From contig CAKOXO010000003.1 in the NCBI GenBank assembly GCA_934130165.1, positions 62,001 to 126,000 on the forward strand: DNA of 64,000 nucleotides, read 5' to 3'. The notes under the pieces were generated by a model. That model was not told the DNA's origin and ran no database searches. It saw only the letters and a list, made by a program, of their open reading frames with translations. The translations under genes were made by a program, and so were the position numbers. The stretch is from an uncultured Bacilli bacterium (GTDB lineage Bacteria; Bacillota_I; Bacilli_A; RF39; UBA660). Below, one piece after another: positions 51,966 to 59,718 of the stretch (positions are counted from its first letter, which is position 1; each line of letters starts with the position of its first letter).

Positions 51966-54900
51966 TTTTACCACCCCAAGTAAATGATTTTTGTTTATTG
52001 TTTTCAACATTAGTTGACTTAGTTACAATAGATTGATCAACAATTTCATTAAATTTAGATTTAAATAATTCTAAACCACTACGAGTAGCATCTATTACTT
52101 CTTGTTCAGTAATATTGAAGAAACTAGATATTGCTGAAGTTGTAAATTGTTTTCCATCCACATATCCAAGTTTTAGTGAAATTATAATAGAATCTTTCAT
52201 TGGTAGTTCCTTTGTAAGTTCAATAAATTCTTCTTTTTCAAATATTTTTAATGTATTTGCTATATCTTCTTCTGTAATGTAATTTTTAACCTCAACTGAT
52301 TCCTTTTGTTCTAAACTAGCTTCTTGATTATTCGTATTTTGATGATATTCTTCTTTTACTACTTCATTATTGCTATCTTTGTTATTTCCATCAAGTAGCA
52401 AGGAAGCAATATTTTTGCGTATACTTTGATGAAATTTAGCAGTTTCATTTGCTGTTAACTTTTGAGGAGTTGGATTTTCCAAATCCTCCCCATATCTTTT
52501 ATGAATTATTTTTAAATATTTTTCTGGTAGATTTCCTATAGCTTTATCGATTTCTTCCTTACTGTATCCATCAAAATATTCATAAATACTGTCATGAGCT
52601 CTTGACGTTTTTATTTCATTACCTTTTAATAAAGTTTTCATATGACTACGGAATGTTGTATATAGAAAAGCAGTTTCTTGTGATTCAATTTTTTGAGGAG
52701 TTGGGGTTTCTAAATCTTCTCCATATCTTTTATGTAGGATTTCCAAATCTTTTTCTGGTAACTTTTCTATTGCTTTATCTACTTCTTCTTTACTATATTC
52801 AGAAAAAGATTCATAAATACTACTATAAGCTCTTGATGTTTTTATTTCATTACCTTTTAATAAAGTTTTCATATGATTACGAATTGTAGTATAAAGTCTT
52901 ACCCTTTCTTTTTCGGTTATTTCATTTTTTAAACTTGGATTTCTTAAATCTTCTCCATATCTTTTATGTAGGATTTCCATATCTTTTTCTGGTAACTTTT
53001 CTATTGCTTTATCTACTTCTTCTTTGGCGTATTCGTTAAACCATTTATAATAAATACATTTTGGTTTTGATGTAGAATCTTGATTATTTGCTACTCCTAT
53101 TTCTTCTATTTGACTGTCATCAGATGGTATTTTGCTTGACTCTAATAATTCCCCTATATGTTTACGAATTGTAGTATAAAGTCTTCTACTTTCTTTTTCG
53201 GTTATTTCATTTTTTAAACTTGGATTTCTTAAATCTTCTCCATATCTTTTATGTAGGATTTCCATATCTTTTTCTGGTAACTTTTCTATTGCTTTATCTA
53301 CTTCTTCTTTACTATATTTAGAAAAAGATTCATAAATACTACTATAAGCTCTTGATGTTTTTATTTCATTACCTTTTAATAAAGTCTTCATATGATTACG
53401 AAACGTTGTATTTAGAAATGCATATTCTTGTGGTTCTACTTTTTGAGGAATTGGATTTTCTAAATCCTCTCCATATCTTTTATGTAGGATTTCCATATCT
53501 TTTTCTGGTAACTTTTCTATAGCTTTATCTACTTCTTCTTTACTATATTCAGAAAAATACTTATAAACACTGTTATAACCTCTTGATGTTTTTGTTTTAT
53601 TACTCTCTAATAAAATTTTCATATGCTTACGAAATGTTGTATATAGAAATGTCATATCTTTTGGTTCTACTTTTTGAGGAAATGGATTTTCTAAATCTTC
53701 TCCATATCTTTTATGTAAGATTTCAATATCTTTTTCTGGTAACTTTTCTATGGCTCTATCGACTTCTTCTTTACTATATTCAGAAAAATACTTATAAACA
53801 CTGTTATAACCTCTTGATGTTTTTGTTTTATTACTCTCTAATAAAATTTTCATATGCTTACGAAATGTTGTATATAGAAAAGTCATATCTTTTGTTTCTA
53901 CTTTTTGAGTAATTGGATTTTCTAAATCTTCTCCATATCTTTTATGTAGGATTTCCAAATCTTTTTTTGGTAACTTTTCTATTGCTTTATCCACTTCTTC
54001 TTTACTATACTCACTAAACCAGCTATAATACATACCTTTTGTTTCTTTAGACCTAGTTTTTGATATAGGAGCCTGATTATTTGACATTTCTATTTCTTTT
54101 ATTTGATTATCATTAGGTGATTTTTTACTTGAATCTAATAACTTCTCTATATGTTTACGAACGGTTTGATAAAGTTTTCTTCTTTCTTTTTCGGTTATTT
54201 CATTTAAACTTGGATTTTTTAAGTCTTCTCCATATCTTTTATGTAATATTTCCAAATCTTTTTCTGGTAACTTTTCTATTGCTTTATCCACTTCTTCTCT
54301 GGGATATTCACTAAACCAACTATAATACATACATTTTACTTTTCTTAGTTTTTTGTTTTTTGGTTTTTCTATTATTGTTTTACTGTATTGATATGAACTA
54401 TTATTTTCTTTATCAATTAAATGAACACCACCTTTTATATCAAGAGGCATGTCTTTTTGATATACCTTAACATTATTGCTATTATCAATTTTATTTTTCT
54501 CCTTGATTATATTTAAATCTTGGTTTTCATTATCATATACATTAGTTTTCTTAATTTTTGATTTGTTATAATTCCTACTCGAATTTGTAATATCAATATA
54601 CTCGGATAGATACTTTACTTTTCTTTTCCTCTTTAACTTTCCCAATGCCAGAGCTTCTATTTGTCTAATTCTTTCACGAGTAATATTATAAACACTACCA
54701 ACTTGCTGTAATGTTTGAGGAGCATCTCCATTAAGTCCAAAACGAAGTATTATGACATTCTTTTCTCTTTCATCTAACTCATTTAAAATATCTTCTAAGT
54801 TTTCTTTTAACATTTTATCTATGACTAATTCCTCTGGCCCTTCACTTTCTGAAGGAACAAAGTCACCTAGAGTTGATTCATCTTCGGATTTGATTTTTGC

Positions 54901-55944
54901 CTCAAGCGATGTACATTCCTTTAAATCAAGTAGTTCTTTAACTTTTGATATACTAAATCCGGTTTGTTTAGATAATTCATTAATAGTTGCCTCTTTTCCA
55001 GTCTTTTCAAGAATTTGTCGCTGTATCTTTCTAACTTTATAAAGTTTTTCATTTATATGAATTGGAAGCCTTATAGTTCTAGAATGATCTCCAACATAAC
55101 GCCCAATTGCCTGTTTTATCCAATGCGTAGCATAGGTTGAAAACTTATATCCTTTAGTATAATCAAATTTATTTATTGCAGTCATAAGTCCAATGTTACC
55201 CTCTTGGATTAGGTCCATAAAATCGACATTATTTCCAATATATTTTTTCGCTATAGAGACTACTAGGCGTAGATTTGCTTTTAGTATATCATTCTTAACT
55301 TCAACCTCTCCATTACTAAGTCGTTTAAAGTAATCTATTTCTTCTTCTTTTGTTAGTAATCTTGTTTTGCTGATTTCTTTATTATATTGACCAAATAAAG
55401 TTAAAGCGGCACTATCTTCTTCTGATGAAATTTCTTCTAAATTATCTTCATCTAAATCTTCTATTTCATCACCCATTTCAATCTTATTATGGATACAATA
55501 AGTTTCTATAAAAATATTATTATTATCAAATTCACCATTATTGATTTTTCTTTCATTCTCTGTAACAAAGGAAGAAACTATATTATTTATTGTCTTATTA
55601 GATTCTATTAATCCTTCACATATTTCAATATCCAAATTTCTATCTGCACTTGCAAATAATTCAGTTAATTTATAAAGATCATTAATATTATTGATTTTTT
55701 TCTTTTTAACAAATGCATCTACTAACTTAGAATAATCATCCTCATCAATCTTTTTTCTTATATAATCATTAAATACGACAGTTAATTGTTCTACTAATTG
55801 TGCTTCAACAATATCATAACGACTACCAGCATTAATTTTTTTTACACCATCACCAATCATTTTATTTAAATATTCATCAGAAACTTTTATATATGAATAC
55901 TCTTTTATTACTTTATCAAGTTTTTCTCTTAACTGATCTTCCAT
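51955..55944 (-). CDS. Giant sigma-70 factor with eight tandem C-terminal repeats
   Basis: About 1329 residues. An N-terminal helical domain (1-170) precedes a full sigma-70 core: region 1.2 (ALTLFGQYNKEISKTRLLT), region 2 (LRLVVSIAKKYIGNNVDFMD, then GYKFSTYATHWIKQAIGR), region 3, and region 4 (LDEREKNVIILRFGL, then YNITRERIRQIEALALGKLK), ending near residue 450. From about 536 to 1181 come eight repeats (EEVDKAIEKLPEKDLEILHK, then RYGEDL). A C-terminal HTH-like unit (about 1225-1305; SAISSFFNITEQEVIDATRS) completes it. Normal sigma-70 factors have 350-450 residues after region 1.2. ATG 55944 has AGAGAGG upstream. It lies downstream of clpB and overlaps a second sigma-like gene. Confidence 0.85.
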   Translation of the reverse strand: MEDQLREKLDKVIKEYSYIKVSDEYLNKMIGDGVKKINAGSRYDIVEAQLVEQLTVVFNDYIRKKIDEDDYSKLVDAFVKKKKINNINDLYKLTELFASADRNLDIEICEGLIESNKTINNIVSSFVTENERKINNGEFDNNNIFIETYCIHNKIEMGDEIEDLDEDNLEEISSEEDSAALTLFGQYNKEISKTRLLTKEEEIDYFKRLSNGEVEVKNDILKANLRLVVSIAKKYIGNNVDFMDLIQEGNIGLMTAINKFDYTKGYKFSTYATHWIKQAIGRYVGDHSRTIRLPIHINEKLYKVRKIQRQILEKTGKEATINELSKQTGFSISKVKELLDLKECTSLEAKIKSEDESTLGDFVPSESEGPEELVIDKMLKENLEDILNELDEREKNVIILRFGLNGDAPQTLQQVGSVYNITRERIRQIEALALGKLKRKRKVKYLSEYIDITNSSRNYNKSKIKKTNVYDNENQDLNIIKEKNKIDNSNNVKVYQKDMPLDIKGGVHLIDKENNSSYQYSKTIIEKPKNKKLRKVKCMYYSWFSEYPREEVDKAIEKLPEKDLEILHKRYGEDLKNPSLNEITEKERRKLYQTVRKHIEKLLDSSKKSPNDNQIKEIEMSNNQAPISKTRSKETKGMYYSWFSEYSKEEVDKAIEKLPKKDLEILHKRYGEDLENPITQKVETKDMTFLYTTFRKHMKILLESNKTKTSRGYNSVYKYFSEYSKEEVDRAIEKLPEKDIEILHKRYGEDLENPFPQKVEPKDMTFLYTTFRKHMKILLESNKTKTSRGYNSVYKYFSEYSKEEVDKAIEKLPEKDMEILHKRYGEDLENPIPQKVEPQEYAFLNTTFRNHMKTLLKGNEIKTSRAYSSIYESFSKYSKEEVDKAIEKLPEKDMEILHKRYGEDLRNPSLKNEITEKESRRLYTTIRKHIGELLESSKIPSDDSQIEEIGVANNQDSTSKPKCIYYKWFNEYAKEEVDKAIEKLPEKDMEILHKRYGEDLRNPSLKNEITEKERVRLYTTIRNHMKTLLKGNEIKTSRAYSSIYESFSEYSKEEVDKAIEKLPEKDLEILHKRYGEDLETPTPQKIESQETAFLYTTFRSHMKTLLKGNEIKTSRAHDSIYEYFDGYSKEEIDKAIGNLPEKYLKIIHKRYGEDLENPTPQKLTANETAKFHQSIRKNIASLLLDGNNKDSNNEVVKEEYHQNTNNQEASLEQKESVEVKNYITEEDIANTLKIFEKEEFIELTKELPMKDSIIISLKLGYVDGKQFTTSAISSFFNITEQEVIDATRSGLELFKSKFNEIVDQSIVTKSTNVENNKQKSFTWGGKNGK
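52400..54335 (-). repeat. Eight tandem coding repeats inside the giant sigma gene
   Basis: The codons for HKRYGEDL recur eight times, at about 52490, 52722, 52957, 53240, 53475, 53702, 53935 and 54232. The spacing is near 231-235 bases, or 283-297 where an extra linker is present. Stretches of 60-80 bases are almost identical between units, which indicates recent duplication and possible copy-number variation. Confidence 0.9.
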
Positions 55945-55984
55945 ATTACCAAACCTCTCTGAAATACACGATTTCCTTATACAT

Positions 55985-56013
55985 ATGATATCAAAAAAAT
56001 CCTTGAAATACAA
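55985..56013 (-). promoter_or_regulatory. Candidate promoter of the giant sigma gene
   Basis: On the minus strand TTGTAT (56008-56013) and TATCAT (55985-55990) are 17 bases apart, directly after the clpB terminator and about 40 bases before the sigma start. It is AT-rich context, so chance is possible. Confidence 0.4.
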
Positions 56014-56036
56014 CAAAAAGAGAGCTAAACTCTCTT
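56013..56036 (-). terminator. Terminator overlapping the clpB stop codon
   Basis: AAAGAGAG and CTCTCTTT enclose TTTAG (containing the TAG stop) and are followed by TTGTTG on the minus strand. The T-tract is moderate, so some read-through into the sigma gene is plausible. Confidence 0.65.
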
Positions 56037-58127
56037 TATTACAAACTTATTATCTACATAATCTATTTCTAGATTATCATTTGGATGTATTAGATTATTT
56101 ATGATCATTTTAGCAAGTTCAGTTTCAACTATTCTACTAACTACTCTTTTTAATGGTCTTGCTCCATAGTTGATGTCATATCCTTCATTAATTAAGTTAG
56201 TTCTAGCCTTTTCTGATATTCCTATATGAATATTTAAATTAATTAATCTTTGTTCTAGTTCATGTATTATTTTATCAAGTATCATTGAAATAGATTTTTT
56301 ATCAAGAGAATTAAATACTATAACCTCATCTATCCTATTAATAAACTCTGGTCTGAAATAGTTAGTTAATTCTTTTGTGACTAGTTCTTTTTTATTATCT
56401 AGGATATGCTCACTACCTATATTAGAAGTCATAATAATAATTGTATTTTTAAAGTCAACAGTACGTCCATTTGAATCAGTAACTCGACCATCATCAAGTA
56501 TTTGTAATAATAAATTCAAAACTTCAGGATGAGCTTTTTCCACCTCATCAAATAAAACTATACTATATGGATTTCTTCTAACTGCTTCAGTTAATTGTCC
56601 TCCTTCTTCATATCCAACATAACCTGGTGGAGATCCAATTAAACGAGAAACACTAAATTTTTCCATATATTCACTCATATCAATTCTTATCATATGACGA
56701 CTATCATCAAACAATTCATAAGCTAGAGTTCTAGCAACTTCTGTTTTTCCTACACCGGTAGGTCCTAAAAATAGAAATGAACCAATAGGTCTATTAGGAT
56801 CTTTTATTCCACTACGACTTTTTATAATAGCATCGCTTACTAGTTTAATTGCTTCATCTTGACCCATAACTCTTTTTTTCATATTATCTTCCAAGTGAAT
56901 CAATTTTTCTTTTTCACTACTCATTAATTTAGTTATAGGAATATTAGTCCATTTAGAGATAATTTTAGCTATATCATCACCAGTTACTACATCACTAAGT
57001 AATTTATTTTTACTCGTTTTTCTCAAATCTTCTAATTCTTTTTCTAGTTTTGGAATAGTTCCATGACGTAATATTGCAGCATTTTCTAGATCATATTCAT
57101 TTTCAGCTTTATCTAAATCAAATTTTGCTTTTTCTAATTTTTCTTGAACAGTTTTTATATCTTTATTAACATTTTTTTCTCTATTCCAATTAGTAGTTAA
57201 TTCTTTTTCTTTTTCTTTTAATTTGATTAGATTTGCATCTATTTCATCACGTCTTTTTTTAGAAAGTTCATCTTTTTCTTTTTTAATAGCTTCCCTCTCT
57301 ATTTGGAGTCTCATTATTTTTCTTGTTAATTTATCTAGTTCAATAGGAACTGAATCCATTTGTACTCTAATTGTTGCACAAGCTTCATCTACTAAGTCAA
57401 TTGCTTTATCAGGTAGATATCTATCTGTTATATATCTATTAGATAATGTAGCTGCTTCTATTAAAGCTTTATCCTTTATAGTAACTCCGTGATGAATTTC
57501 AAATCTTTCTTTTAATCCACGAAGGATTGTAATAGTATCTTCAACTGTTGGTTCTGATACTTTGATCTTTTGGAAACGTCTTTCAAGAGCTCCATCTTTT
57601 TCTATATATTTACGATACTCATTTAAAGTGGTTGCACCAATTAAATGAATTTCACCTCTTGCAAGCATTGGCTTTAATATATTAGAAACATCCATAGCTC
57701 CTTCGCCACCAGTTCCTACGATAGTGTGAATTTCATCAATAAACATGATGATATTTCCTTCACTCTTTTTAACTTCATTTAAAACTTTTTTTAATCTTTC
57801 CTCAAATTCCCCACGAAATTTAGCACCGGCAATTAAAGCAGCTAAGTCTAATTCCCATACAGTTTTATCTTTTAGGCTAGTTGGGACATCTCCTTTTATT
57901 ATTCTTAATGCTAAACCTTCGACTATAGCAGTTTTTCCAACACCAGCCTCACCAATTAAAACTGGGTTATTTTTTGTTTTTCTTGATAAAATTCTAGTAA
58001 TACTACGTATTTCTTCATCTCTACCTATTACAGGATCAATCTTACCGTTAGATACTTCCTTTGTAATATCACGACCATATTTTTCTAAGACATTCTCATT
58101 TTCTGTTTCATTGTTATATCCATACAT
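56025..58127 (-). CDS. clpB: ClpB/ClpC-type AAA+ disaggregase without N-domain
   Basis: About 700 residues. The usual Clp N-domain is absent: after a short lead the protein enters D1 with GEAGVGKTAIVEG (Walker A), IMFIDEIHTIVG (Walker B), a long coiled-coil middle domain (about 240-370), and D2 with LGPTGVGKTEVARTLAYELF, VLFDEVEKAHPEVL and the sensor region TSNIGSE. The long middle domain and missing ClpP loop favour ClpB (disaggregase with DnaK) over ClpC. ATG 58127 follows GAGGGGTGATAAT. A CIRCE operator covers its promoter. Confidence 0.88.
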   Translation of the reverse strand: MYGYNNETENENVLEKYGRDITKEVSNGKIDPVIGRDEEIRSITRILSRKTKNNPVLIGEAGVGKTAIVEGLALRIIKGDVPTSLKDKTVWELDLAALIAGAKFRGEFEERLKKVLNEVKKSEGNIIMFIDEIHTIVGTGGEGAMDVSNILKPMLARGEIHLIGATTLNEYRKYIEKDGALERRFQKIKVSEPTVEDTITILRGLKERFEIHHGVTIKDKALIEAATLSNRYITDRYLPDKAIDLVDEACATIRVQMDSVPIELDKLTRKIMRLQIEREAIKKEKDELSKKRRDEIDANLIKLKEKEKELTTNWNREKNVNKDIKTVQEKLEKAKFDLDKAENEYDLENAAILRHGTIPKLEKELEDLRKTSKNKLLSDVVTGDDIAKIISKWTNIPITKLMSSEKEKLIHLEDNMKKRVMGQDEAIKLVSDAIIKSRSGIKDPNRPIGSFLFLGPTGVGKTEVARTLAYELFDDSRHMIRIDMSEYMEKFSVSRLIGSPPGYVGYEEGGQLTEAVRRNPYSIVLFDEVEKAHPEVLNLLLQILDDGRVTDSNGRTVDFKNTIIIMTSNIGSEHILDNKKELVTKELTNYFRPEFINRIDEVIVFNSLDKKSISMILDKIIHELEQRLINLNIHIGISEKARTNLINEGYDINYGARPLKRVVSRIVETELAKMIINNLIHPNDNLEIDYVDNKFVIKRV

Positions 58128-58147
58128 ATTATCACCCCTCATATTAC

Positions 58148-58188
58148 ATTATACTCATTATTTAGCACTTGTCAATATAGAGTGCTAA
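58148..58188 (-). promoter_or_regulatory. clpB promoter overlapped by a CIRCE operator
   Basis: TTAGCACTT-N9-GAGTGCTAA (58162-58188) matches the CIRCE inverted repeat bound by HrcA at 17 of 18 arm positions. On the minus strand TTGACA (58170-58175) and TATAAT (58148-58153) are 16 bases apart, so the operator covers the -35 box. Transcription would start near 58141 with a leader of about 15 bases. Confidence 0.92.
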
Positions 58189-58199
58189 ATAAATAAAAA

Positions 58200-58228
58200 A
58201 AAGAAAAAGAAGAATATTTATATTCCGG
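58200..58228 (-). terminator. Terminator of trxB
   Basis: GGAATAT and ATATTC form a short hairpin followed by TTCTTTTTCTTTTTTTT on the minus strand, just past the trxB stop. Confidence 0.55.
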
Positions 58229-58231
58229 ATA

Positions 58232-59131
58232 CTACTTCTTATTAATATATTTAATAGCTTCTATTGCAGCAATAGCTCCATCTGATGCCGCTGTCACTAA
58301 TTGTCTTAACTTCTTTTTTCTAATATCTCCAGCTGCGTATATACCATCTATATTAGTATGACAATCTTCATCAGTTATAATGTAACCATTTTCAGTAACA
58401 TTTAATAAATCATTAAAAATATTCCCACTTGGAATCTTTCCAATAGCAACAAAAAGTCCATCAATTATAATATTTGTAATTTTTTCTGTATCTTTATTAA
58501 TAATATCTACACTATTTAAGGATTCATCACCATTAAGTTTTTCTATATTAGAATTATAAATTATTTCTACATTAGATAATTCCTTTACCTTTTCAGTTAA
58601 ATTTACATCTTTTCTTAATTCTTTTCTTCTATAAACTAAATATACTTTTTTACAGATATTTGATAAGTATATAACATCTTCTATAGCAGTGTTACCACCA
58701 CCCACAACCATAACGTCTTTATCCTTATAAAATGAGCCATCACATGTTGCACAATAGCTTATTCCCTTTCCTATAAATTTATCTTCATTTTCTAGATTTA
58801 ACTTTCTTGGAGCTAGTCCTGTTGAAATAATAATGCTTTTAGCTTCATAAGTTTCATTCTTAGTTATTACTTTTTTATTTTTTGTTATCTCTAATACTTC
58901 TTCATATTTTATTACACCACCAAGATTTTTTACTTGATTATAAATATTAGTCATTAAATCAAAACCTGATATTTCTAAAAAGCCTGGATAATTATTAATT
59001 ATATTAGAATTTATTATTTGTCCACCATAAGTTTGACTTTCTAAAATTAGAACTTTTCTTTTATTATTTAACGCATAAATTGCACTTGTTAATCCAGCTA
59101 TACCTGAGCCTATTATGATAATATCATACAT
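58232..59131 (-). CDS. trxB: Thioredoxin reductase
   Basis: A 299-residue FAD/NADPH enzyme. IIIGSGIAGLTSAIYALN binds FAD, SYCATCDGSFYKDKD carries the redox CATC pair, VMVVGGGNTAIEDVIYLS binds NADPH, and GIYAAGDIRKKKLRQLVTAA closes the FAD site. It reduces thioredoxin. The start overlaps the stop of trxA by one base, so the two form one operon, trxA first. Confidence 0.95.
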   Translation of the reverse strand: MYDIIIIGSGIAGLTSAIYALNNKRKVLILESQTYGGQIINSNIINNYPGFLEISGFDLMTNIYNQVKNLGGVIKYEEVLEITKNKKVITKNETYEAKSIIISTGLAPRKLNLENEDKFIGKGISYCATCDGSFYKDKDVMVVGGGNTAIEDVIYLSNICKKVYLVYRRKELRKDVNLTEKVKELSNVEIIYNSNIEKLNGDESLNSVDIINKDTEKITNIIIDGLFVAIGKIPSGNIFNDLLNVTENGYIITDEDCHTNIDGIYAAGDIRKKKLRQLVTAASDGAIAAIEAIKYINKK

Positions 59132-59442
59132 TATTTTTCTAAAAACTCCTTTACATCTTCTAGACTATGAAATCCTAAAGTTTTATTTTTTTCTACTCCT
59201 TCAGAAAAAGTAATAAGTGTAGGTATAGACATAACTTTATACTCTCTTGCAATATTAGGACAATTATCTACATTAACTTTAAAAAAGTCATAATCTGTAA
59301 CCTCATCTGCTACCTGTTCTATAATAGGTGATAACATTCTACATGGCCCACACCAATCAGCATAAAAGTCTATTAAAACTTTATTTTTATTATTTAATAC
59401 TTTTTCTTCAAATTCATCTTCTTTTAATTCTAAAATCTTCAT
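59131..59442 (-). CDS. trxA: Thioredoxin
   Basis: A 103-residue thioredoxin with FYADWCGPCRMLSPIIEQ (WCGPC active site at about residues 31-35), the buried aspartate (LIDFYADW) and cis-proline strand SIPTLITF. It is the general protein-disulfide reductant. AAAGGAGCTGATAAT precedes the start, and a TGATATAAT extended -10 lies just upstream. Confidence 0.96.
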   Translation of the reverse strand: MKILELKEDEFEEKVLNNKNKVLIDFYADWCGPCRMLSPIIEQVADEVTDYDFFKVNVDNCPNIAREYKVMSIPTLITFSEGVEKNKTLGFHSLEDVKEFLEK

Positions 59443-59531
59443 ATTATCAGCTCCTTTTTTTCTAATTATATCATAATATAATTAAAAATATTTAATTCTA
59501 CAAAAAAAGTCAAATTTTTTTCAATTTTTTG

Positions 59532-59560
59532 TTGACAAAATAAACACTTTCGGTTAGTAT
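59532..59560 (+). promoter_or_regulatory. Strong promoter of a candidate small RNA
   Basis: TTGACA (59532-59537) and TAGTAT (59555-59560) are exactly 17 bases apart on the plus strand, a near-consensus promoter that points away from trxA and reads no protein gene. Confidence 0.8.
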
Positions 59561-59566
59561 AGTAAG

Positions 59567-59671
59567 CACCAATTCGGTATTAGGCGAATTGGTCGCTAGT
59601 ATCACACTAGCCAACCCCTTTTTATTCTTTTTGGAGACTGCCCTCAGGGGGTGCAGTCTCTTATTTTTTTT
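59567..59671 (+). ncRNA. Candidate small RNA with three hairpins and own terminator
   Basis: Downstream of a near-consensus promoter the plus strand forms hairpin 1 (ACCAATTCG / CGAATTGGT, 59568-59593), hairpin 2 (GCTAGT / ACTAGC, 59595-59611), a single-stranded CAACCCCTTTTT part, and hairpin 3 (GAGACTGC / GCAGTCTC with a CCCTCAGGGGG-rich head, 59634-59660). A run of T (59661-59671) then follows. No ORF lies inside. It is more GC-rich than its surroundings. I do not recognise 6S, SRP, tmRNA, RNase P or a riboswitch here. Confidence 0.7.
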
Positions 59672-59681
59672 ATTAAAATAA

Positions 59682-59710
59682 AATATAGCTAACGATTTGT
59701 TAACTATATT
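59682..59710. terminator. Bidirectional terminator between small RNA and nifJ
   Basis: AATATAGCTAAC and GTTAACTATATT pair with one mismatch. The minus strand continues with TTTATTTTAAT, the plus strand with TTTTTTTG. It serves nifJ and backs up the small-RNA terminator. Confidence 0.75.
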
Positions 59711-59718
59711 TTTTTGTT

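Noticed and set aside
52602..54314. Several leucine/tyrosine-rich plus-strand ORFs of 65-109 codons
   Set aside because: They are opposite-strand reflections of the sigma-factor repeats, and their similarity to each other only mirrors the coding repeats.
52400..54335. CRISPR-like array
   Set aside because: Units are over 230 bases long, coding throughout, with no short repeat/spacer alternation and no cas genes.
51955..55944. Assignment as the primary sigma factor RpoD
   Set aside because: No dnaG neighbour is seen, the protein has a very unusual tail, and its context is a stress chaperone; the core alone cannot exclude it, so no symbol is given.
56025..58127. Assignment as ClpC
   Set aside because: The long coiled-coil middle domain and the CIRCE control fit ClpB better, and no mcsAB/ctsR genes are nearby, although the missing N-domain leaves some doubt.
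59567..59671. Riboswitch or leader for a downstream gene
   Set aside because: The next genes on both sides are on the minus strand; the plus-strand RNA ends in its own terminator before nifJ's 3' end.
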